A stretch of DNA of 31,606 bases from positions 1 through 31,606 of IMG/VR virus record IMGVR_UViG_3300021197_000677. One strand, given 5' to 3'. Source of the stretch: a virus. This document shows positions 8,328 through 17,100 of this stretch, one piece after another. Position 1 is the first letter of the stretch, and every line of letters starts with the position of its first letter. Both the position numbers and the translations under genes were made by a program. Below the pieces are notes generated by a model. That model did no database searches and was not told the origin of the DNA. It worked only from the letters and a program-made list of their open reading frames with translations.

Positions 8328-8657
8328 ATGGCAATAGTAACTAATGATTGGACTGGTAGCATTGTAGCATCAAGATGGATTGATGATACAGGCGCTGAAA
8401 CACCTGGTAGAGGAACTTACTTTTGTGCTATTGAAGTTATAGCAGCTGTAAAATTCACCGCTTTGATATCTGAAAAGATAGATGATGATAGTGATGGAGA
8501 AGCAGCGGATGTTAGTGTTTATATAAACACAGAGGGAACAGACGCAGGTACAGCCGTTGTAAATACTGATGTTTTTCCAGCAGGTACTATATTGTACGGT
8601 AAATGGACCACATTTACTTTAGCTGAAGGCAAAGTTGTAGCATACGAGTGTAAATAA
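8328..8657 (+). CDS. Small capsid-associated protein, possibly decoration protein
   Basis: 109 residues, beta-rich, no membrane segment or cysteine pair pattern. The C-terminal half contains a motif FPAGTILYGKWTTFTLAEG followed by a terminal strand VVAYECK, which I associate with small structural proteins near the capsid gene of Bacteroidota phages. The N-terminus carries NDWTGSIVASRWID. Position between portal and scaffold suggests a head protein, perhaps on the outside of the capsid; this is inference from order and size. Start ATG 8328 follows an A-rich leader. Confidence 0.55.
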   Translation: MAIVTNDWTGSIVASRWIDDTGAETPGRGTYFCAIEVIAAVKFTALISEKIDDDSDGEAADVSVYINTEGTDAGTAVVNTDVFPAGTILYGKWTTFTLAEGKVVAYECK

Positions 8658-8662
8658 GAAAT

Positions 8663-8676
8663 TGTACGAGAGTACA
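8663..8676 (+). other. Short intergenic hairpin with GAGA tetraloop
   Basis: TGTAC-GAGA-GTACA forms a 5-bp perfect stem closed by a GNRA-type loop in the 45-bp gap before the scaffold gene. The following sequence has T's but no clean T-tract, so it is at best a weak terminator or an RNA-processing/stability element. The downstream leader 8681-8702 is pure A/T. Confidence 0.35.
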
Positions 8677-8702
8677 TATGTTTAATTTTATAATATTATA
8701 TT

Positions 8703-9881
8703 ATGGCGAATAAAGCAAAAATAGACGAGAATAATGCTGAATCACCTATGGGTGATGGTAAAGTAAAAAAACCACGTCTTAAAAAATACAATCAGCAAGA
8801 AGAAACTTTAAAAGTTAATCTTGCTAAAGAAGAGCCTGCAGCAGAAGAGCAGGTAAAAGAACAGCCAAAAGAGGAAGTACAAGAGGAGCAACCTGTTGTA
8901 GAGGAAGTTGTTGAAGAAACAAAGGAAGAAGAGGCTGTTGAAGAAACGGAGCAACCAGTTGTAGAAGAAATAACTGATGAAAAAGTAGAAGAAAAGGTAG
9001 AAGAAGTACAAGAAGCAGTTGAAGAGGCGATTGATGAAGCAGAAAAAACTGGCGAAGACCTACCAGAAAACATTCAAAAACTTATGAAGTTTATGGATGA
9101 AACTGGTGGTGATCTTGAGGATTATGTTAGATTAAATCAAGATTATAGTAAACTTGATAATAAAGATTTATTAAGAGAATACTATAAACAAACTAAATCA
9201 CATCTTGATGCTGATGAAATTGAGTTTTTAATAGAAGACTCATTTACATACGACGAAGATGTTGATGATCCAAGAGATATAAAGCGAAAGAAATTAGCGT
9301 TTAAAGAGCAGGTTGCCAACGCTAGAGCCAACTTAGACGGGCAAAAGTCTAAATACTACGAGGAAATTAAAGCTGGTGTTAAGTTAACACCTGATCAACA
9401 AAAGGCTGTTGATTTCTTTAGTAGACACAACAAAGAGCAGACAGAAACTAATAAAATTGCTCAACAACAAAGAGACGCGTTTACATCTAAAACAAATCAG
9501 TTATTCACGGATAAATTCAAAGGTTTTGAATATAACATCGGTGATAAACGTTTTAGATTTAATGTTAAGGATGCAACGCAAGTAAAAGAAAACCAAAGTG
9601 ATATCAATAACTTTGTTTCTAAGTTTACGGACAAAAGAAACCAATTAACTGATCCACAAGGTTATCATAAATCTTTGTTTACAGCAATGAACGCTGACGC
9701 TGTAGCTAATCATTTTTACCAGCAAGGTAAGGCAGATGCTATCAAAAATAGTATGGCAAAAGCTAAAAACATAACAACAGAACCTAGACAAGGTCTTGGT
9801 GAAGTACAAGCTGGTGGCGTGAAAGTTAAAGTGTTAAGCGGTGATGATTCTAATGCTTTTAAATTTAAACTTAAAAAATAA
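8703..9881 (+). CDS. Scaffolding-like protein, highly acidic
   Basis: 392 residues directly upstream of the capsid gene, the usual place for a scaffold. Residues about 42-122 are extremely Glu-rich (EEPAAEEQVKEQPKEEVQEE and similar), predicted disordered. A helical domain follows (about 119-178: KLMKFMDETGGDLEDYVRL, then LREYYKQTK and DADEIEFLIED), then a charged helical region, and finally a short basic tail FKFKLKK that could contact the capsid protein. This composition fits assembly scaffolds, which bind the inside of the capsid shell and leave or are degraded. No protease motif is visible. Start ATG 8703 follows the A/T-only leader TTTAATTTTATAATATTA. Confidence 0.75.
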   Translation: MANKAKIDENNAESPMGDGKVKKPRLKKYNQQEETLKVNLAKEEPAAEEQVKEQPKEEVQEEQPVVEEVVEETKEEEAVEETEQPVVEEITDEKVEEKVEEVQEAVEEAIDEAEKTGEDLPENIQKLMKFMDETGGDLEDYVRLNQDYSKLDNKDLLREYYKQTKSHLDADEIEFLIEDSFTYDEDVDDPRDIKRKKLAFKEQVANARANLDGQKSKYYEEIKAGVKLTPDQQKAVDFFSRHNKEQTETNKIAQQQRDAFTSKTNQLFTDKFKGFEYNIGDKRFRFNVKDATQVKENQSDINNFVSKFTDKRNQLTDPQGYHKSLFTAMNADAVANHFYQQGKADAIKNSMAKAKNITTEPRQGLGEVQAGGVKVKVLSGDDSNAFKFKLKK

Positions 9882-9899
9882 CAATTAAAATTTATAATT

Positions 9900-11396
9900 A
9901 TGGCAGCAATTACTCCAGGTGCGGGTGGATCGTTAAATGCGGTTCCTTCGCCAATTAAGAGTGCTATATCTACTAATTATTTGGATTTTACTTCTTCAGA
10001 CATTGACGGTAACGGAAATGCAGGTTGGGCACAGCAGTATCTACCTGATTTGATAGAACAAGAAGCAGAGGTTTACGGTAAAAGAAATATCTCTGGTTTC
10101 TTATCAGCTATTGGAGCAGAAGAAGCAATGAGTTCAGATCAAGTAATATGGACAGAACAAGGTAGATTACATCTATCTTACAAAATAAGTGCAGTGAATG
10201 AATCAACTAACGTTATCACTTTAAACGGTGTCGTTGGTACTACAAACACAGCAAGTTTTTCAGCAAATGGACACGCGGTTAGAGTAGGACAAACAGTTCT
10301 AGTTTCTGATGGTCAAGCAACTCCAGTTGTATTTAGAGGTTATGTTTCAGCTGTTGCAGCTACTACTATTACAGTTTTACCTTACACAGGTGCAGCTATC
10401 AGTAATATTACTGGCTTTGCTTTAAGCGGAACAGCAGGTAGAGTTTTCGTATACGGTTCAGAGTTTAAAAAAGCTACTAACGGTATGGGTAACGATGCGG
10501 CTAATAACCCAGTACAACCTGAATTTAAATCATTTAACAACAAACCAATCATCTTAAAAGATCACTATGAGATCTCAGGATCTGATACTTCAAGAATCGG
10601 TTGGGTTGAAGTAAGTGCAGAAGATGGAACTTCAGGTTACTTATGGTATCTAAAAGCAGAAGCGGAAACTAGATTAAGATTCGCTGATTACTTAGAGATG
10701 GCCTTAGTTGAAGCAGAAAAAACAACTGTATCTGCAGATGGTAGTGCTACAGAAATTACTGATAGCCTAGGAACAGCATCAGGTACTGAAGGTTTATTCT
10801 CAGCTATTACAGGAAGAGGTCACACAACTTCAGGTATCGGTGGAACTAGCGCAGCAGATGATTTAGGATCTTTTGACGAGATACTTAAAAAGTTTGATGA
10901 GCAAGGTGCTATCGAAGAATACATGTTATATTGTAACAGAGACGTATCATTAGCAATTGATGATATGTTAGCAGCACAAAATTCTTACGGATCTGGTGGT
11001 ACATCTTACGGTGTATTCAGCAACTCTGAAGATATGGCGTTAAATTTAGGTTTCTCTGGATTTAGAAGAGCATCTTATGACTTCTACAAATCAGATTGGA
11101 GATACTTAAATGATGTAACATTAAGAGGTCAAGCAGCTTTCAACGATGTCAGAGGGGTTTTAATCCCAGCTGGTACTTCAACAGTTTATGATGAAGTAGT
11201 TGGATCAAGCATGAGACGACCTTTCCTACATGTTAGGTATAGAGCATCTCAAGTAGATGATAGAAGAATGAAAACATGGGTAACAGGTTCAGTAGGTGGA
11301 AACATCACATCTGATCTTGATGCTATGGAAATCAACTTCCTATCAGAAAGATGTTTAGTTGTTCAAGGAGCTAATAACTTCATGATCCTTAACTAA
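9900..11396 (+). CDS. Major capsid protein
   Basis: 498 residues, presumed HK97 fold. The N-terminal part contains WAQQYLPDLIEQEAEVYGKR (43-62) and SSDQVIWTEQGRLHLSY, which I recognise from capsid proteins of Bacteroidota phages. Residues about 105-195 look like an inserted beta domain (VITLNGVVGTTNTASF ... VLVSDGQATPVVFRGYVSA), and the C-terminal half holds the expected P- and A-domain-like stretches up to CLVVQGANNFMILN. Codon choice differs from its neighbours: isoleucine is often ATC and asparagine AAC, whereas the giant genes nearly always use ATA for Ile, as expected for the most abundant phage protein. A strong terminator follows 11 bp after the stop. Confidence 0.9.
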   Translation: MAAITPGAGGSLNAVPSPIKSAISTNYLDFTSSDIDGNGNAGWAQQYLPDLIEQEAEVYGKRNISGFLSAIGAEEAMSSDQVIWTEQGRLHLSYKISAVNESTNVITLNGVVGTTNTASFSANGHAVRVGQTVLVSDGQATPVVFRGYVSAVAATTITVLPYTGAAISNITGFALSGTAGRVFVYGSEFKKATNGMGNDAANNPVQPEFKSFNNKPIILKDHYEISGSDTSRIGWVEVSAEDGTSGYLWYLKAEAETRLRFADYLEMALVEAEKTTVSADGSATEITDSLGTASGTEGLFSAITGRGHTTSGIGGTSAADDLGSFDEILKKFDEQGAIEEYMLYCNRDVSLAIDDMLAAQNSYGSGGTSYGVFSNSEDMALNLGFSGFRRASYDFYKSDWRYLNDVTLRGQAAFNDVRGVLIPAGTSTVYDEVVGSSMRRPFLHVRYRASQVDDRRMKTWVTGSVGGNITSDLDAMEINFLSERCLVVQGANNFMILN

Positions 11397-11407
11397 TACA
11401 TTACTTT

Positions 11408-11448
11408 AAAGAGTTAGGTGCTTCGGCACCTAGCCCTTTATTTTTTTT
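11408..11448 (+). terminator. Intrinsic terminator with C(UUCG)G tetraloop after the capsid gene
   Basis: The stem pairs AAAGAGTTAGGTGC (11408-11421) with GCACCTAGCCCTTT (11426-11439), 14 positions with one A-C mismatch and one G-T wobble, closed by the extra-stable loop TTCG. A run of eight T's follows at 11441-11448. It sits between the capsid stop (11396) and the next ATG (11470), so it probably limits transcription into the connector genes and stabilises the capsid mRNA 3' end. Confidence 0.9.
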
Positions 11449-11469
11449 AATATTTAATTTTATTATATC

Positions 11470-12270
11470 ATGGCAAAAAAACAAACAAAAAAAGCGGTAG
11501 CTATAGAAGAACCTGTAGTTGCTGTAAAAGAACAACCTAAGAAAAAAGATTCTTGGGAAATAAAAGACAGAGTATATTTTTTAAGAGATGGCGTAGCGCC
11601 ATTATCGTATACAATTAGATCAAGAGGTATATATTACTTTGATGAAGAAAAAGGATACGAAAGAGAATTAAAATATACACTTAATCAAAAAACAGTTTTT
11701 GTAGATGAATTTAAAGGTGATGCTAGATTAGGTCACATTGTTTTTGAAGAAGGAGCTTTAAGTGTTCCAAAAGAAAAACAAACATTACAAAAACTTTTAT
11801 CACTATACCATCCAGAAAGAGGCAGGTTATTCACGGAATTTAATCCTGTTCAAGACGCTGAAGAAGATATTTCAACTATTGAACTTGAAATTGACGCTTT
11901 AAATACAGCTAGAGGCATGGAAGTTGATAGAGCAGAGGCTATACTAAGAGTAGAGCAAGGTAGTTCAGTAAGTAATATGACATCAAAAGAAATAAAAAGA
12001 GATGTTATGCTACTAGCTAGAAATAACCCGAAATTATTTTTAGAATTAGCTAATGACGAAAATGTTACACTTAGAAACTTCGGTATTAAGTGTGTTGAGT
12101 TAGGTTTATTATCGTTATCTTCTGATAACAGAAACTTTAACTGGGCACAAACAGATAGAAAACTTATGAATGTTCCTTTTGATGAGCATCCATACTCTGC
12201 ATTAGCAGCTTGGTTTAAAACTGACGAAGGTTTAGAAGCGTATAACAATTTAGAAAAAAGATTAAAATAA
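11470..12270 (+). CDS. Phage structural protein, head completion region, unknown exact role
   Basis: 266 residues. After a Lys-rich flexible N-terminus (1-30), residues 31-110 look beta-rich (VYFLRDGVAPLSYTI, then YFDEEKGYERELKY), and the rest is helical with LQKLLSLYHPERGRLFTEFN, KEIKRDVMLLARNNPKLFLE and a C-terminal DEHPYSALAAWFKTDEGLE. I recall this combination from uncharacterised proteins located just after the capsid gene in marine Bacteroidota phages. It has no enzyme motif. It is translated downstream of the strong terminator, so it is probably made in lower amount than capsid. A head-vertex or connector role is inferred from position only. Confidence 0.7.
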   Translation: MAKKQTKKAVAIEEPVVAVKEQPKKKDSWEIKDRVYFLRDGVAPLSYTIRSRGIYYFDEEKGYERELKYTLNQKTVFVDEFKGDARLGHIVFEEGALSVPKEKQTLQKLLSLYHPERGRLFTEFNPVQDAEEDISTIELEIDALNTARGMEVDRAEAILRVEQGSSVSNMTSKEIKRDVMLLARNNPKLFLELANDENVTLRNFGIKCVELGLLSLSSDNRNFNWAQTDRKLMNVPFDEHPYSALAAWFKTDEGLEAYNNLEKRLK

Positions 12271-12280
12271 TTAATCACTT

Positions 12281-12316
12281 TATAGAGTAGTCACTCTATT
12301 GGGTGACTACACTATA
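12281..12316 (+). promoter_or_regulatory. Two mutually exclusive RNA hairpins before the connector gene
   Basis: Hairpin A pairs ATAGAGT with ACTCTAT around the loop AGTC (12282-12299, 7 perfect bp). Hairpin B pairs TATAGAGTAGTCAC (12281-12294) with GTGACTACACTATA (12303-12316), 14 positions with one mismatch and an 8-base loop. Both use the same left arm, so only one can form. The next start codon is at 12330. There is no T-tract after either stem, so this is not a standard terminator; it may be an attenuator, a processing site or a translation control. Confidence 0.5.
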
Positions 12317-12329
12317 TAAAAAGAAATTT

Positions 12330-13040
12330 ATGGCAATTAACGTAAACACAATTTATCAAAGGGTTTTAGCAATATCAAACAAAGAACAGAGAGGTTATGT
12401 AACACCTCAAGAATATAATGTGTTTGCTAATGCTGCACAAGCAGATATATTTGAACAGTATTTCTATGACCTTAATCAGTTTATGAGAAGACCTGGTAAT
12501 GATACTAGATTTGCCGATACAATCGATAGCATCGAAGAAAAAATAAGTTTATTTGAAAAGTATGATACAGCTTTATCATATGATTCAGATCATTATAACT
12601 TACCATCAGACTTATACAAAATAAATTCAGTAATGTTTAACGATAAAGAAGCTAGCAACATATCGTTAAAAGATCTTAAATACATACTAGCTAGTAATCT
12701 GACTTTACCTACAAACAACCAACCTATTTATGTAAAAAACTCAGATGGTTTAGTTGTATATGGTAGTAAAACAACCACACCTTTTTGGGAAACAAAAACG
12801 TCAGGAGCTAAAATAACTTATATAAAAAATCCAGCAACTGTTAAATGGGGTTTTGTTATGGTTAATAATGAGCCACTATATGATCCTGGTAGTTCTACAA
12901 ACTTTGAATTACACGGGTCAGAACAAAGAAACTTAGTTAATAAAATATTAGAACTAGCAGGTATATCTATGGAAGCGGCTGATGTATACCAAGCATCTGA
13001 TAAAGAAGATATTGAAAATTTACAAAACGAAAAATTATAA
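12330..13040 (+). CDS. Head-tail connector / ring protein, putative
   Basis: 236 residues from ATG 12330 (MAINVNTIYQRVLA). A GTG at 12303 would add nine residues, but it lies in the right arm of the intergenic hairpin, whereas ATG 12330 has the A/T-only leader and ATGGCA start shared by its neighbours. The N-terminal part, with NKEQRGYVTPQEYNVFANAA and DIFEQYFYDLNQF, is a pattern I associate with conserved structural proteins of crAss-like and flavobacterial podovirus-like phages, where they occur between capsid and nozzle. The later half is beta-rich with a helical C-terminus (RNLVNKILELAGISME). It likely forms a ring below the portal; function is inferred from order. Confidence 0.65.
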   Translation: MAINVNTIYQRVLAISNKEQRGYVTPQEYNVFANAAQADIFEQYFYDLNQFMRRPGNDTRFADTIDSIEEKISLFEKYDTALSYDSDHYNLPSDLYKINSVMFNDKEASNISLKDLKYILASNLTLPTNNQPIYVKNSDGLVVYGSKTTTPFWETKTSGAKITYIKNPATVKWGFVMVNNEPLYDPGSSTNFELHGSEQRNLVNKILELAGISMEAADVYQASDKEDIENLQNEKL

Positions 13041-13043
13041 TAA

Positions 13044-14147
13044 ATGGCAGGCTTATTTAATAAAACACAAGAAGAATATTATCAGCAAAGTCAAACCTTT
13101 GAAGCTGTAGCAGATGCCGCACAGGCGTATGAGCTGTTAAACACTTTCTTTCCTACAGTACCAGCAGCTAAAGCAGACATAAGAGTTTTTGTAGATGGTG
13201 CCGAACTTGATGTTGATGATTATTCATATTCAGATCCTAACTTAACATTAGACACAGCACCAACAGCTGGTGTTAGCATTGTAGTTAGACAAGTAGAAAC
13301 TTCAGAAGATTTTGGTACGTATCAACATGTAGCATTAACAGATATCGTAAATAACTTTATGATAGCTTATGTTGGTGAAAGTAAATTAATAAGCAAAGTT
13401 AGTAGAACAGATGTAAGCTTTCATGCTAAAAGAGGTTTAGCGGAGTTTAGTTATGATACGCTACAATCACATAAATCACAAGAAATAGAAGTACCACCTT
13501 CATTAATAGTACCTTTACCACATGATTATGTCAACTACACTAGTATAGTTCACTCAGACGGTAACGGTATAGAGTTAAAATTATATCCAGTTAGATATTC
13601 ATCAAACCCAAAATCATTATTGCAAGATGCTAACTATGATTATATATTTGATAATGACGGCACATTATTAGAACAACAGCCATCTGATACTTGGAATAAA
13701 TTTACAAACAATCGACCTGGAACAAACGAAGCAAATGTTAATCAAGATGATAGTACTGATATTGAATGGAAGTACCAAGAAGGTAGAAGGTATGGTATAA
13801 CACCAGAACATGCTCAAGATAATGGATCTTATTATATTGACTTGAATCAAGGTAGAATACATTTTTCAGCTGGTCTTGCAAGTAAAACTGTAATAATAAA
13901 ATATATATCAGACACATTAGGTACTGATGACGAGATGAGAGTACATAAGTTTGCTGAAGAAGCTTTATACAAACATATTGCTCACGCTGTATTATCATCA
14001 AGAGTCAACATACCAGAGTACGTAGTGAGAAGATATAAACAAGAAAGATATGCGTCATTAAGAAACGCTAAGATAAGGTTGTCAAATCTTAAATCAGAAG
14101 AATTAGCTCAAATAATGAGAAATAAATCGAAACAGATTAAACATTAA
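13044..14147 (+). CDS. Tail adaptor protein (T7 gp11 / P22 gp4 position) with N-terminal fibre-docking-like domain
   Basis: 367 residues starting three bases after the previous stop. Residues 1-95 resemble the beta-sandwich found at the N-terminus of T7-type tail fibres: IRVFVDGAELDVDDYSY, then DPNLTLDTAPTAG, then IVVRQVETSEDFG. Residues about 105-367 form a separate domain: FMIAYVGESKLISKVSRTDV, a helix FHAKRGLAEFSYDTLQ, then EIEVPPSLIVPLPHDYVNYT, and a C-terminal helix rich in basic residues. The second domain is the pattern I associate with adaptor or tubular-A-like proteins that join portal to nozzle. The fused first domain could offer a docking site for a fibre. Domain calls are by eye. 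Confidence 0.6.
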   Translation: MAGLFNKTQEEYYQQSQTFEAVADAAQAYELLNTFFPTVPAAKADIRVFVDGAELDVDDYSYSDPNLTLDTAPTAGVSIVVRQVETSEDFGTYQHVALTDIVNNFMIAYVGESKLISKVSRTDVSFHAKRGLAEFSYDTLQSHKSQEIEVPPSLIVPLPHDYVNYTSIVHSDGNGIELKLYPVRYSSNPKSLLQDANYDYIFDNDGTLLEQQPSDTWNKFTNNRPGTNEANVNQDDSTDIEWKYQEGRRYGITPEHAQDNGSYYIDLNQGRIHFSAGLASKTVIIKYISDTLGTDDEMRVHKFAEEALYKHIAHAVLSSRVNIPEYVVRRYKQERYASLRNAKIRLSNLKSEELAQIMRNKSKQIKH

Positions 14148-14152
14148 TTAGT

Positions 14153-17100
14153 ATGGCAGAGTTGAAAAGAAACTTTATTGGAGGTGCTATGAACAAGGAT
14201 CTTGATGAGAGGCTTGTGCCAAATGGTTATTATAGAGACGCACAAAACGTAGAAATAGTAACATCAGAAGGATCTAATGTTGGTTCTGTACAAAATATAT
14301 TAGGTAATCAAGAAAGAAAAATAAAAAAAGATGGCGTCGCGTGGTCATCAGACTACATAAGTAATCTTACAAATCCAGAGTGTATCGGTAGTATCGCAGA
14401 TACAGAAAATAATAAAATTTATTGGTTTATAGCTACATCAGATAAAAGCGTTAGTGCTATAGCTGTATATGATACAGTAAAAGACACTGTAGCTCCAGTG
14501 TTAGTTGATAAAAATAGCATATTAAAGTTTAGCTCAAGTTATTTGATAACAGGCATTAACATAATTGATGGTTTATTATTTTGGACAGATGATCAGTACG
14601 AACCAAAAAAAATAAATGTTACAGAAAATGGAGGCTTTGTTTCAACAGATTTTAATACACATACTACATTTGAAGGTGTAGCTTTTAAAGAAGAGCATAT
14701 AACAGTTATAAAACAATCACCATTAAAAGCACCTTCGCTTAATAAATCAGCTACGTTTCAATCAGGTAAAATAGGTATAGAAACAAATCCACTAGATATC
14801 ACTGAAGACTTTAGCTCAGGCTCAGTTGTACTTAAAGGTGGTGACACAAAAGAAATATCAGTTCAAATATTTCCTACAGCATGGGCAAGAGGTAGTATAA
14901 TAAGAATTAAAAGAGTTGAAATTATTAACAACAGAAAAGTTGATTTAATTATAAGGGCAACCGTAACAGATATAAGGCCTTTTGCAGGTGGAGCAAATGC
15001 CACAATAAGAATAATATCTATTGATGGTAGGATATCAGCAGGCAGCGAAGCGTATACATGTTTTCTAGAAGAAGATGATGCTTTATACAAGCTTAAATTT
15101 CCTAGATTTGCATACAGGTATAAATATAACGATGGTGAATACTCTTGTTTTTCACCATTTTCAGATGTAGCTTTTGTACCAGGTTTATATGATTATAGAC
15201 CTAGCATAGGAACAAACGTAGGTATGGAAAATAGACTAAGAGAGTTAGAAATAACTTTACCTGATATAGTTGATAGTGCTTTTCCAAAAGGTGTTAAATC
15301 GGTAGACATTTTATATAAAGAGTCTAACAGTAATAATGTAAGAGTAGTTACAACTTTAAAAAATAACGAGAACACATATATATTAAATAGAGAAATTTTA
15401 AAGTCATTAGTTGAATCAAATCAATTAACAAGACCATTTGATGCTGTACCTAAAAAAGCAAAAGCCCAAGAGCTTATAGGTAATAGAATTGTGTATGGTA
15501 ACTACAAAGAAGGGTATGATACAAAAGATCCTGTAATAATAGCTGATCAAACATCAAGCAACATTATTGAGTCAGAAGATTTTACATACGTAACGGGCAC
15601 ACGAAAGCTTGTATTATCACCAGATAAATTTTCTGAGTTTCCAATACAAGGTCAAGATGTAACGGTCCTAGATGTAAATAATAATGAATTACCCTTTGAC
15701 CAATACCCTAGACTAATAAACAAACAAGCAAACGAAACGTCTTTATTTTTTACTGATACACAACCTGCAGCTGGGACTATCACAATACAATATGATAGAA
15801 AAAATAGAGGTATACCATCTGTCAAGTCACAAAGAAATTATCAACTTGGTCTTGTATATCAAGATAAGTACGGAAGACAATCACCTGTGTTTACAGATAA
15901 AGACGCTTCAACTTTTATTGAAAAGAAAAACTCAGCACTTAAAAATAAACTTATTGGTAGTGTAGAAAGTGATGCACCTGACTGGGCAACACATTATAAA
16001 TGGTTTTTAAAAGAAGGTGCTAGTGAGTATTACAATTTAGTGTTAAGTAATTTTTATACAGCTGAAGATGGTAACATATGGTTAAGTTTTCCTTCAGCAG
16101 AAGTTAATAAGATTAAAACAGGAGATTTTATAGAGTTAAAAAAGAAACACGACATTGAGGAAGTTGTTGAAGATATCGTAAAACTAAAAGTACTAGATAT
16201 AGCACTAGAGCCACCAAAGTTTGTTGAGTTTGAAAGAGTACAAATACATAGTGAAGATGTTGATACATCAGGACCATGTACAGTAGGTTTATCAACATTT
16301 GAATTTAGTGGTGGTTCAAAAGACTTCACGACATTAAATGACAGGCTTAACGTAAGTACAAGAAGAGTTGTTAGGTTTACAGATGGTACAGGTAGTGACA
16401 AAAAAGTATCAAAGTTTTATACTGTTGTTGGTTACAAAATGCTTACAGGTAACAGGTATATATTAACATTAGACACAGCTATAGTTGAAGCTGATAATTT
16501 TCTTGTAACCGCTACAACACCAACATTAGAATTATTTGAGCTGCAAAATAGAAGAGGCGCAGAGCTTAGTGGTAAGTTTTTTGCTAAAGTTGAAGACAGT
16601 AAAGAGATAGTAGAAAATATAAAAATACCACTAGCAGTAGAAGAAGACCGCTTAGTAATTCAAACGTTACCAGAAACAGAATCAGTGGGTATCGTAGAAA
16701 ATCAAACAGCGTATAAGGGTGGTAGTACGCTTACGCCAACAATAACGTGGCAGTTAAGCCGTAATAATGATAGAGAAACATTTACTTCTAACAAGCCTTA
16801 TGATATAACTACTCATCCTATAAACTTATCAAGCAGTAAAAAGCATACACACCCTACAACTAATAGCTCATATTTTGGTTTAACATTTTACAACTTAGGC
16901 GCTAATTTTCCATCTGCAGATAATGACGTTCCAGCAGCTATACAAAACTACATGAACAATTTACCAGAAAATTACCAAGGTTTTAAAAATTTAGTAACTG
17001 GAACTAAAATAAAATTTGCTAATGACAGTGGTGTAACAAGCGCAACATACGAAATAGTGTTTGATCCTATTAATGGTGATTTTAAAAATTTTTGGAATAA

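Noticed and set aside
11850-12278. 142-codon minus-strand open frame, Ser-rich
   Set aside because: Antisense to the 266-residue structural protein; all supported genes are on the plus strand.
12303-12329. GTG at 12303 as start of the connector protein
   Set aside because: It falls in a hairpin arm and lacks the A/T leader; ATG 12330 has the standard context and starts at the recognisable sequence MAINVNTIYQ.
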